From Buddleja alternifolia (Eukaryota; Streptophyta; Magnoliopsida; Lamiales; Scrophulariaceae): DNA of 64,000 nucleotides. The stretch spans positions 6,098,012 to 6,162,011 of the forward strand of contig CM033403.1 of NCBI GenBank assembly GCA_019426215.1. The letters run 5' to 3'. The translations under genes and the position numbers were made by a program. The notes under the pieces were generated by a model. The model worked only from the letters and a program-made list of their open reading frames with translations, made no database searches and was not told where the DNA came from. Below are positions 35,948-47,145 of the stretch, in pieces (position 1 is the first letter of the stretch; each line of letters starts with the position of its first letter).

Positions 35948-37508
35948 TGTTAGAAATTTCATGTTAGATGTTTTGATGATGACAATTAGGATTTTATGTT
36001 AGACCCCAAAATATGTAAGTTTAATTTTTGTAGAAATCTTGTATAAGCTTTGAGTATTAGATTTGTAATAGGCTTTATAGGCTTAGCTTTATTTTCTGTT
36101 CTAGATTGTTAGGTTAAGTATTCTTAGACTGAGCGTCTGATGATTTCTGTGTGAGTTCATCAGTAGTTGAGTTTGAAAACTCAAGCGCCTAATACCTGAA
36201 TGAAGATGAAGATTCCAAGCGTCTAGATGACCAGCTATACCAAGCATCATTTATAGGACATAAATCATTCAAGGATGGATAAGTGTCTCTCAATGACTGG
36301 TTTCACCTGAATTTATTTCTAAGTCCAGAAGAAGTTTAATGCAAATATTCTTGGTGCATTAAGTGCCAATGGACATTTAATTCAAATGCATTAAATGCTG
36401 ATAAGAGCATTAAATGTGATAAGCACTTTTAGACGTACGGAGAAGCCACCCTATTGGACTGTCAACCTTTCACAGACTGCAGCATCAACTTTTGAGCAGC
36501 AGATTTTCAGGAAAAAGGACAAAAGTTGTTCATTCGCGGAAGTGAGAAACACGCGCCTGTGCATGTGTCAAACGAACACTTTTTTCAAGAATGCCTATAA
36601 ATAGAACTTCAACAACAAGCCAAAATAATGATTCATTCCAAGCCAAATTGCTGTTGCATTGAAGTCTCATTCCTTAAACTCTCAGAAAATCCAGAACATT
36701 CAAGCAAACATTCTCCTTGCTTTTCTTAAATTCCTGAGACAATCAACTAAATATCTCAAACATGCTTTTTGGAGAAACCTTCACTACTATTGAGATATTC
36801 CCAGTTGTTTGAACTTTATCAAAATCAAACAAACCGTTTAGAAAAACCCCATCCAAGCCTTGCGATCTGTGTGAAGTCGAAGTTGGATACTTGCACTATT
36901 TCTGGGTGAAAGAAGCAAGGGGATCAAAGTGATTTGTAGCAGAAGTCTGTGTGATCAAGGAGCTCAAGTCATCAACATCCATCTCTCCCTAATTTGTAGA
37001 AGTTTCTGTGTGATTCTTTGAGAATCATCTTAGTGGATTGCCTCCGAGTGTTCAAGGAGAAGAAGGACGTAGTTGGGATTATACTACCCAACGAACCTTA
37101 CAATTATTGTGTTATTTACTTTACAGTCAATTTTCTTATTATCATATCATTGCATAAATTGATCAAGTAAAACACAATCAAACGCTAAGCAACTAAAATA
37201 CTTTCTGTGATGCTAAAGCTTTCAACAAGGAAGACTCCAAAAAATCATTCCGCTGTGCTAACACTGATCAAAGAACTGAACGCTTAAATCTATTTGGTTA
37301 AAGTATTCAAATCTTAAAGTCTAAGTTAATGTTCTAAAAACAGTTTTCATTAGACGCTCAGCCGAAGCGTCTATATTTCAAGTAAACGCTTAGTCAAGCG
37401 TCCAAAACCTTTTTAATACGAATCTTTTTGAAGTCGAAAAAGACTTCACGGTCTATTCAACCCCCTCCCCCCTTTCTAGACCCCTTCGTATGCCACTTGG
37501 GACCAACA
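35948..37508 (+). repeat. 5' LTR of element 2 (1561 bp)
   Basis: TGTTAGAAATTTC ... GGGACCAACA. The TATA box lies in GCCTATAAATAG at about 36594-36605. The hairpin TGAAGTC-GAAAAA-GACTTCA sits at 37429-37448, followed by a C-rich tract. Confidence 0.9.
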
Positions 37509-37510
37509 AG

Positions 37511-37522
37511 TGATATCAGAGC
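37511..37522 (+). other. Primer-binding site of element 2
   Basis: TGATATCAGAGC, two bases after the LTR. It has one mismatch to TGGTATCAGAGC, the complement of the initiator-methionine tRNA 3' end. Confidence 0.8.
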
Positions 37523-37603
37523 GGTTAAAGTTGAAATTCTAAAATTTCCAAGCATAACAACTTGTTTAGATCCTTTTTCAAAAATTTAGTTGCTCTTAAA
37601 TTT

Positions 37604-39794
37604 TTCATGCTTTTTCTAAAGTACCTAAGTTGACTGAGTCAAACTATGACTTATGGAAGGTCAAAGCTTTTACATACCTTTGCTCATGTGATGATGAAAT
37701 GTGCGATATTATTTTAGATGGACCAATATAAATTCTAAAGGTTATTACCAAAGCGCCTGGAGCCACGGAAGAACTCCAGATGGCTATGTTGAGAAGCCTA
37801 AACAAGAGTGGTCCACTGATGAGCGTAGAAGAGCAAATTTGGACAATATTGGTCGTAACGCTATATATACGGCTATTGGTGATAATGACAATGTATTCAA
37901 CAAAGTCAAATCATGTGATACCACTAAAGAAATTTGGGATAAGTTGGCCATAATCTGTGGTGGCTCAGCTCAGATCAAGGAAAATAAGCTGTCCATTGCT
38001 AAAGAAAAATTCAACAGCTTTAAAATGTTACCTAACGAGACACTAGAGCAATTAGACATAAGATTCACAGCTCTTGTTATGGAACTTACATCGTTGGGAA
38101 TGGATTTGCAAAACAGAGAAATGGTGGTTAAAATTTTCAGAAGTCTACCTAGTAGATTTTTGATGAAAACAACTGCAATGAGAGAATCTAATATGTTGGA
38201 TCTTTTAAGTCCAGAAGACGCCTTTTCAGAACTCATGGCATTTGAGTTTGAGTTGAATTCAGCCAGTGATGTTGTGAGTAGTCCGGTAATTGAATCTGGA
38301 GCGCTCGTAGCATCAATCAAGGGTAAATCGGGTAATAAGGGAAAAGGTTCAGATATCAATGAGGATGAGGAACTAGCGCTTCTAAATAGATTCAGAAAGT
38401 TCTTGAGATATGAAAAGAAAGGAAATAGTCCTAAGCATCAAGGACACAACTCCTATCAAATGCCTGCTCCAGTACAACAACAGTATCAAGCGCCTTAGTA
38501 TTCTATTGCTACATCCCAAGCGTCTGCTCAAAATCTCTCAGCGCTAGTGGTCTTAAAACCACACACTGCAAGGTTAACAAATGAACAAAAGATGAAAATT
38601 AATCTTTGTTATAATTGCAGGAAACTAGGGCACTACAAGATAAATTGCCCTTATCCAAATGTATCTAAGCCTTCAAGGTAGGATTACTTGGATAGAAACC
38701 AATTCAGGAGCAATCTTCGCCAACAAGGTTTGGTAGCGGAATCAGAACCAGCATCCGCACCTGAAGATTTGGAGCCTTCAGAGGAGAGTAGTGATGATGA
38801 TGAGCCAATGAATGACTCAGCGCTTATTTGTCTCATGGCCAGAGATGATGAAGCGTCCCCTGAGGTAAACACTGAATTATCTCTTCCTCTTTCTTATGAA
38901 GAATTGCTTGACAAAGTCAAAGAATATTATAATGATTGTCAAGTTGCTGCCAAATTATATCAAAATCACTTTGATATCATTTCATCGCTCAAAAGTGATA
39001 AAGTAACGCTCAAAGTAGAGTTGCAAGTTCAGCAACAATGCATTGAGAAAAACCAATCGCTTGAGAATGAAATAATCCAGTTGAAAAGTGATCTTGATGT
39101 AATAGTCAAGAGAGAAGCTGAGCTGATTGCTAAACTTGCTAAATCAGAACAGCTCGTCTCATCATTGTCTAAAGCGTCAAGAAAGCTAGACAATGTGACT
39201 GAGGTAACAAGTTTATTTGGTGAAAAGACCGGTTTAGGATGCAATGAATTCGGTAAACAACCAAACAAATCTAATGTTACGGCAAACAACAAAGGAAAGG
39301 GTGTTTTCTTTGTTGAGAAAGGTTCACAAAGTCAAACTCAAAATGAACCAAGCGACAATGGTATGAGGCCAAGTGAGAAAGCCAAAGCTGACTCAGGCCA
39401 AGGAAAGACGAAAACAAATGATTCACAAAGACGGGTTCGTCCAAACGCTCAAAAGGCTAAGGATAAACCTGACCACTGTGAATCAAGCGCTAAGCGTCCA
39501 GCACCAAAAGTGCAACCCAAGCCAGCGCCAAGGAAATACGAGCGTCAATATCCAAGGCAGTCAAGATCATATTATCAATATTATGATAATTATTATTATG
39601 ATTATGATTACTATTATAATCGAGGATATTACTATACACCCAAAAAGCACACACAACACAATGTGAAACCCAAGAAGGCCAGTATTCCCACAATGAAGAC
39701 TAGGCAAATATGGGTTCCTAAAGTTCTAATTCAAACTAACAATGCTACTAATGGTAAAGGACCCAAGCAACAATGGGTACCTAAACAGAAATAG
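37604..39794 (+). pseudogene. Sirevirus gag (element 2), broken
   Basis: The copia gag core (DUF4219/UBN2 type) is readable from about 37700: TKEIWDKLAIICGGSAQIKE, then FRSLPSRFLMKT. A CCHC knuckle CYNCRKLGHYKINC lies at 38607-38648, then a heptad-rich Lys/Gln/Glu segment and a Tyr-rich stretch (YYQYYDNYYYDYDYYYN, about 39570). It ends KWVPKQK and TAG at 39792-39794. Stops at 38496-38498 and 38679-38681, plus a damaged N-terminus, make it non-functional. The long coiled-coil and Tyr-rich C-terminal extension is shared with element 3. Confidence 0.8.
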
Positions 39795-42700
39795 AACTTC
39801 CCTTTTGATTGCAGGTACCTAGAGCTAAAGCCGATACATCTGTTTGGTACTTCGATAGTGGATCGTCAAGGCACATGACTGGTTCCAAGGATCTTTTGAT
39901 CAACTATCGAGCTGCCAATGGTACTCTGGTTGTATTTGGTGACAACTCCAAAGGTATAGGTACTGTGCATAGGGGGAACATCATGATAAGTGATGTTTAT
40001 TATGTTGAGGGTCTAAAGCACAATTTATTAAGCATAAGTCAATTCTGTGATAAAGGCTTTGAAGTCATATTCTCAAGCGACTGTTGCTATATAAATGACG
40101 CTAAGACTAAGTCTATTAAATTGAAAGGTAAAAAAACAAACAACATATATTTGGTAGATTGGGGTTCAATACTTTATAACAACCCAACATGTTTGTTGCT
40201 AAAAATGAATCTAAGGGTTGGTTATGGCATAGAAAAATGAATCACCTCAACTTTAAGACTATTTCTTAGCTTATAAATCTAAATCTTGTAGAGGGATTAC
40301 CAAAAGGACCATTTCATAAGGATCGCCTTTGTGACGCTTGTCAAATGGGTAAACAAGTCAAATCATCTTTCAAAAGAAAAACTCATCTATCTACCTCTAG
40401 AATACTTGAATTACTTCACATGGATCTGTTTGGACCTGTTCAAACGATTAGTGTGAGCGGTAAAAAGTATACTTTGGTGATAGTGGATGATTTCTCTCGA
40501 TTTACTTGGGTAGAATTTCTTTCATCCAAAGATGAAACAGGTGACAAGTTAACAACGCTTATTCGGCAACTTCAAACATTGACAAATCATACGTTTGCAA
40601 GAATAAGAAGCGATCACGGTACTGAGTTTACTAACAAGGTTGTTGAGAAGATTTGTGCAGAGAATGGAATGCATCATGAGTATTCAACTCCCAGAACTCC
40701 CCAACAAAATGGTGTTGATGAGCAACAGAACAGAATGCTCAAGGAAGCTGCTAGGACAATGTTAGCAGAGTCCAAGCTTGATCCTAGGTTTTGGGTCAAA
40801 GCGATCAACACTGCATGTTATACTCAAAACCGTTGCATGATCAACAAACAACATGGGAAAAATCCATATGAACTGTGGAAGGGACGTAAGCCAAATGTTT
40901 CATACTTTCACGTCTTTGGTTCTAAATGTTTTATCCATAATAATGGATCCCAAAGCCTAAAGACATTTAATCCTAAAGTGGATGAGGGAATCTTTCTAGG
41001 TTACGCCAAGAATGGAAAGAATTTTCACATCCTAAACAAGATCAAATCGAAGGTTGAGGAATCTATTCATGCTGTTTTTGATGATGCTAACCAAGAACCG
41101 AGTATGGTTAATGTGAATGATGTAGGAGTTGAAGATCTGTGTCATCAAGCGTCTAAGATTACCATTGACGATGATAGTGACGACAATGATGAGATCTCAG
41201 TGCCACCTCCTAAGATTACTCGTGAGGTTATCTAAGATAACAATGCAAGATTTGGTGATGATCATGAAGAGAGTGATCATCAAAAGCAAACAAGAATCAG
41301 TGAACTTGAAACGCCTACGCAAGAAGATAGTCAAGCGTCTGATCGTCAAGCGTCTGTTCAACCTCTTAACCCTTTCCAACTAGATAGACTATGGCTGCGT
41401 GATCATCCACCTGAGCAGATTATTGGAGATATTGAAGCGCCTGTTAGGACTAGAGCCGCTACATTTAATGAGGCCATGTTTGCAAGCTTTCTATCTCAAA
41501 TGGAGCCTAAGAAAGTGGATGAAGCGCTAAGCGAACCAAGTTGGATTGAAGCCATGCAAGAAGAGCTGAATCAGTTTGAGCGTAGTAAGGTTTGGACGCT
41601 AGTACCAAGATCAACTCACCAAGGAGTTATTGGAAATAGATGGGTCTTTAGAAACAAGATGGATGAGAATGACATTGTGATAAGGAACAAGGCCAGATCG
41701 TTGCTCAAGGTTATTGCCAAGAAGAGGGTATTGATTTTGATGAGACATATGCTCCCGTTGCTAGTCTTGAAGCAATTAGCATGTTTCTAGCGTATGTAGC
41801 GTTCAACAAGTTTACAGTGTATCAAATGGACGTGAAGAGTGCCTTCCTGAATGGTAAACTCCAAGAAGAAGTATATGTGGAGCAACCACCAACAACCATG
41901 GTAAGGGTATGGTTTACAAGCTAGACAAAGCACTTTATGGGCTTAAGCAAGCACCCCGAGCACGGTATGACACTCTCTCTATTTTCCTTATTGGTAAAGG
42001 CTTTTCCAAAGGCAGCGTTGATACAACGTTATTTAAAATTACCAATGACGAATATACTCTCTTAGTCCAGATTTATGTTGATGATATTATATTTGGTTCT
42101 ACTAACAAGCGTCTATGTGAGAAATTTTCGAAAATGATGCAAGAACAATTTGAAATGAGCATGATGGGTGAACTAACTTTGTTCTTAGGATTACAAGTTA
42201 AACAACTCCCTAATAGCACATTTATTAACCAAGCTAAATATACAAGAGATATGATTAAGAAATTTGGTATGGAAAATGCATCATATTCAACAATTCCAAT
42301 GAGCCAAATGCTTAAGTTAGATAAAGATGAAAGTGGCGAAGAAGGTTGATATCACTAATTATAGAGGTATCATTGGATCACTTCTCTATCTTACTGCTAG
42401 TAGACCTGATATTATGTTTTCGGTATGCATGTGTGCACGATTTCAAGTTGATCCTAAAGAGTCACACTTAATTGCTGCCAAGAAGATCCTTAAATACCTT
42501 AATAGGCACACAAAATGTGGGCTTATGGTATCGTACGGACTCTCCTTTTGAACTAATTGCTACTCAGATGCAGATTTTGCAGCTTGCAAAATAGATCGTA
42601 AGAGTACTAGTGGTACATGTCAATTTCTAGGTGATAGGTTAGTTTCATGGCATAGTAAGAAACAACAATCCATAGCTACCTCCACATCCGAAGCTGAGTA

Positions 42701-43051
42701 TGTAGCTGTAGGAAGTTGTTGTGCACAAGTGTTATGGATGAAGCAACAACTTAGCGATTAGGTATAATCCTAGGTCCAACCCCCATTCATTGTGATAACC
42801 AAAGCGCTCTAGCCATGACTCAAAACCCTGTTCTTCATTCCAGAACCAAACATATTGACATTAGATACCATTTTCTTCGTGACCATGTTCAAAAGAAAGA
42901 TATCTCCATGCATTTTATTGGAACTGACAAACAATTGACAGATATCTTCACCAAAGTTCTCAACGAACAACGATTTCTCACTTTGAGAAGTGAATTAGGT
43001 ATGATCGATTTAAATGCTTATCATGCATCATATTTTATTAGACATATAATT
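39795..43051 (+). pseudogene. Sirevirus pol (element 2), multiple frameshifts
   Basis: Domains are in copia order. The protease has WYFDSGSSRH (about 39845). The integrase has MDLFGP, RSDHGTEF and PQQNGVDEQQNR (about 40420-40735). Reverse transcriptase has WVFRNKMDEN and YVDD (about 42075-42086). RNase H ends in TKHIDIRYHF and DIFTKVLN. Compared with the open pol of element 3, the frame breaks near 40210, 41700, 42340 and 42510, with stops near 40267 and at 41233-41235. In the integrase, the catalytic Glu context changed from VAERRN to VDEQQN. The region would have encoded the enzymes for reverse transcription and integration. Confidence 0.88.
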
Positions 43052-43660
43052 TAAGGGAGAATCCACTTTATTTATGTCCAAAAGATCTTTGAAAATTGTT
43101 ACAAGTTATCAAATTTAGGGGGAACCTTAAAATTGTACTTGGAACATATCTGCAAGCGTCAATGATCAAAAAAAACTCTCATATGCATGATCATCAACGC
43201 TCAGAATTATTTATGCACAATATGTCGGACGCTCAAGTATAAAAAGTTTTTTGATCTCAAGCGTCAATATAAATTTTACAAATGATATGTGTTGAGCGTT
43301 GAACATATTCCACTCAACACTTGATATAAAATTGTTTATAAAAGTCATGCATAAATTTTACAGGCTTCTTGAAGTGGTGGATAGGCTCAAAAATCCATTT
43401 TGTACTCTATCTACAAGCTTCCATCACATCAAACTGGTGGGTAATCAAAACTTTTCAAAATGACGGTTCAGAGATAGCACATGTGTACTGTGTACCATCA
43501 GACGCACGTGTGCTACACTCTGAAAATGCTAAACGTTTTAAAAAATTTTACTCGGATGTCAAATCTTTATATATGGGAGTTACCAAATGTAACTTCTCTC
43601 TCTTACACAAAACTCGCATCCGCAGTTGAAACTATTCATGGCCGAGATTAAATAACTTTG

Positions 43661-43829
43661 CACGTGTCTACATCTCATTGAGACGAGAGAACACAAGTTT
43701 CAAAATTTTCCTTCTGTGTCATTTAAAACATAATTTTTGCAGAAAATTATCTACTTTACTCTCTGCAAATCTTACTCTCTCTCTCTCTCTCAAAGCATAG
43801 GAAAATCTCAGTTCATCCCTTTCACTACA
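43661..43829 (+). promoter_or_regulatory. Candidate internal promoter and leader of the extra ORF (element 2)
   Basis: CACGTGTC at 43661-43668, TGTGTCATTTAAAA at about 43714-43727 and a CT-repeat at about 43774-43791 precede the ATG at 43830. They keep the same order and nearly the same spacing as in element 1. Confidence 0.4.
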
Positions 43830-45631
43830 ATGGCACCAAAGAAATCTACTTCTACTTCTGTCTAGCCTACCATCAAGGTTACTGAAGGCCTTGTTGTTGA
43901 CTGGAAATTCCTTTTGAGCAACCTCAGATCAACCTAACTGATATGATGGACTTGGTAACCAGGGCTGGGCTTAAACCATTTTTAACACAATACTCCTATC
44001 TTTTTTCGACGGAAGTCGACACCTTCTGGAAGAATGCTAAACTATCCGCAGACAAGAAGTCTATCTCTTGTCTAATTCCTCTATCCAAGAAGGAGCCACC
44101 CAAGGAATTCGTATTGTCTGCCGCCTCCATTGCCAAGAACTTCAAGCTTCCAAATGAGGGTGAGGCATTGGACAGTGTAACTTTGGAACAAATCAAGAAC
44201 GCATGGAGGACTATGAGTGCTTATGACGGCGTACCCTACAAACAGCACTTTGAAAAGAAAGATTTAGTGTCCAAGTACCGACTGATGGCTGATTTCTGCA
44301 GCAAGATCATAGAATGCCGAGTGGGTACCTTTGATAAGGTAAACCCAATTCAATTTCAGATGATGACGGCGATACTCCTCAACCTCAAAATCAACTGGAG
44401 TGAGTATGTATTTGGAAGGTTTCGGGACTGTTTAAGCGCCCCAAATAAACCTTATGGGCTTATTTTGAGTGACCTATTATATTGATCAGAGTGTGTCTAC
44501 TCGTCTGGTCAACCGCTGAATAAGACCAAGATGTTGGGAAGAAGGATTCTGAACAATTTCTTTATTCCTCCCAAAGTTGGTGGTGTTGCTAGACCACTAT
44601 CTGAGCGCTGGAAGTACGCAAAGCATCAGATGAAGAAGCTGAGCGTCCAGTTCCAAAGACGCCGTGAAGCATCTAGTTGTTACTAAAAAGAGGGCTCCCA
44701 GAAAGCCCAAGGCTCAAGTCCTTTCCTCTCCTCAAAAAGATGATGAGGAAACTGATGAGGATGCAAGGACAAGATCCCTCTGATCAAGTGGAGGAAGCTG
44801 GAAGGGATTATTAAATAAATAGACTTTGTGGAACCAGCTGCTGCTTCCTCCCGCTCAAACGCTAAAGCTCGTTGAAGGAGTCAACGTGAAGAAAATTTTC
44901 AAGCGTTCCAGGACAAGCAAGCGTCAAGCTACTCCTGTTCTGAAGAGCCTGAGACTGTTGAGCCAAGAGCTCAAGTTGCTGATAAGACATGTTCTCAGGG
45001 TAAGTTTATTTCTTCCCAAAACATTTCCTTGCCTACATGTGTAGAAGATCCTGCTCTTATAGAGGATAGTTCTTGTGTTATAGCTTTAGTTCCAGCTGCT
45101 GCTGAAGCATCAACAGACGTACATCTGGATGTTAAGATGACAAATATTGTGGCTATTGCCAAAGATGTTGCCGCAGAAGCTGCTACACTTGAAGTAGAAG
45201 AACCTGCTCCCAAAGAGGTTCAAGCGTCAACTATTGTTCCGGCTATAACAGAGGCACGCTCAGAAGGTCAGAGCGTTGCTAAGGACGTTACAAAGCCAAG
45301 GCACTTTTTCAAGCTGGACTCACTGAAGACGATTGATCATTCAATCAATTATATGCCTCCAGTGCTTGAAGAAGACTTCATTCCAGCAGGATATAATGAA
45401 GAAAGATACATTAATGCTGAGAGTGAGGTAGCTGCACTGATCGACATTGACAATCAGATCAGGGATATAGTGTTCAACATTGAGCTGACAGAAATCGAGA
45501 GAAAATACTATCTGGCAGTTCAACTCGGTAAAACACCTGGTCAGATTCCGTCTTTTCTCATTCTTCAACAAGATAGACAAGGAGGTAGAACTCCTAGATG
45601 TGATGCGGATCTGGCTTACTACCTAGATTAT
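43830..45631 (+). pseudogene. Sirevirus extra ORF (element 2), broken and cut by gap
   Basis: It starts MAPKKS at 43830 like the copies in elements 1 and 3. It meets a TAG at 43863-43865, loses a base near 43915, and is then open from 43943 (MMDLVTRAGLKPFLTQYSYL) to a stop at about 44485. Small indels break 44485-45030, and a last open part runs from 45029 into the gap at 45632. At the site of the first stop in element 1 this copy reads NWSEY, giving the intact codon. The product is of unknown function with no visible membrane segment. Confidence 0.8.
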
Positions 45632-45731
45632 NNNNNNNNNNNNNNNNNNNNNNNNNNNNNNNNNNNNNNNNNNNNNNNNNNNNNNNNNNNNNNNNNNNNN
45701 NNNNNNNNNNNNNNNNNNNNNNNNNNNNNNN
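45632..45731. other. Assembly gap, 100 N
   Basis: Exactly 100 N, which is the usual placeholder for a gap of unknown length. The left side ends within the extra ORF of element 2. The right side starts about 560 bases into an LTR of the element 3 type. Confidence 0.98.
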
Positions 45732-47038
45732 AAAAATGCATGACCCAATGGTAATTATTTCCAAAGGGAATAAGACAAGATGCATCAAAAGTCGGATAAG
45801 TGCTATTAAAATATAAGCACTACAACTTATGGGCAAGCCATTTATTTGACAAGACTGTCAGAGTTATGAAACCAAGAACATGCCTAACTAATTAAAAATA
45901 CCCAAAGTTAGGAATGTCAGAGACTCAGGAATGTTTAGGGAAACGAGATCCCAATCGTGTCCAACGGACAAAAAACCACAAATAACCTCTAAATAGCCCT
46001 TTCACAAAAAGGAAACAAGCAGTGACACATACAGAGATCCTGAATATATTAGTGTGAATAAAGTCACAATTCTCTTGTATATACAAAAAGACCAAGAAAA
46101 GAATAAAAACTTTGTTGAAAGAAAGCCTACAAAATTCATAGCCAATATCCTTATAAGCTTTTCACAAATATTCCAGAAATAGTCAAATATATCTCAACCC
46201 TTCTTTGAAGACCCTACACTACTATTGAAATATCTCAAGTGTTTGAAACTTTCCAAAAACAAACAAACAAAACCGTTACATAAACTCTCAACATCTTTCA
46301 TCTGCGTGAGCAAGCTTGTTGATTTACAAGCAATATTTGTGTAAAGAAGCTTGTAGAGTAAGATCTCTATTGGAGCTAAATCTGTGTACCAAGGAGTTCC
46401 GGGATCAAGCGTAACTTGCATTATTTCTGAGTGGGAAGAAGCAAGAGGATTAGATGGTAACTTGTATTGGAGCTGAAATCTGTGTGACCAAGGAATTCCG
46501 AGATCATATCCAATCTCCCTCTATTTGTAGAAGTCTCTGTGTGACTTTCTTCGATAATCATCATAGTGGAAAACCTCCCTCATAAAAGGAGAAGAAGGAC
46601 GTAGCTGGGATTACATCACCCAGTGAACCTTATAAATATCCTGTGTCATTTACCGCTTTAAGCATTTACAATTTTATTGCTTTACTATTTATATTGCATA
46701 CATTCTGATAAAGCTTTAAAACAACTAACCGACTACTTTTGATTAACAAACCGAACGCTAAGTTATAAAATACTTCCACTGTGCTAACCCTGATTTAGTG
46801 ACTAAAACTCTGCCCTACTTTGGTAAGCGTTGAAATCACCGAGTCAAAATTAACGTCCCTCAAGCGCCTGAAACTAGCTCTTAAGTCATTATCTCTCAAG
46901 CGCCGCACCCAGCGCTTAAAGCTTTCTGAGCGTTCAAATACTTCAAAGTGGTATGAATTTTTAGCAGTCGAAAAAGACTTCAGGGTTTATTCAACCCCCC
47001 CCCCCTCTAGACCCTTTCGTATACCACTTGGGACCACA
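45732..47038 (+). repeat. 5' LTR of element 3, left end lost in gap
   Basis: Aligns with 57625-58937 of the 3' LTR, with scattered substitutions and single-base indels. The TATA region reads CTCTAAATAG (about 45987-45996) where the 3' LTR has CTATAAATAG. It ends GGGACCACA (family form GGGACCAACA). Confidence 0.9.
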
Positions 47039-47040
47039 AG

Positions 47041-47052
47041 TGGTATCAGAGC
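47041..47052 (+). other. Primer-binding site of element 3
   Basis: TGGTATCAGAGC, two bases after the LTR, a perfect match to the complement of the initiator-methionine tRNA 3' end used by plant copia elements. Confidence 0.9.
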
Positions 47053-47145
47053 GGTTGAAGTTGAAACCTAAGCGTTTCCAAGCGTAACTGTTGTTTAGAT
47101 CCATTTTTTAAAAAATAGTCCCTTTAAAATTACTTTAAATTTTTT

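Larger units (their letters stand above)
35948..45631 (+). mobile_element. Sirevirus-type retrotransposon, decayed, cut by the assembly gap (element 2)
   Basis: 5' LTR 35948-37508, primer-binding site 37511-37522, gag to 39794, pol to about 43051, spacer, and the extra ORF from 43830 up to the gap. The 3' LTR is not in the window. The LTR is of the same ~1.55 kb type as element 1. The element interrupts an inverted LTR at 35947/35948; the five bases before it are CTATC. Confidence 0.88.

Noticed and set aside
45029..45754. Open frame reading through the assembly gap
   Set aside because: The part across 45632-45731 is unknown bases; the frame beyond is LTR, so only the left part belongs to the extra ORF.
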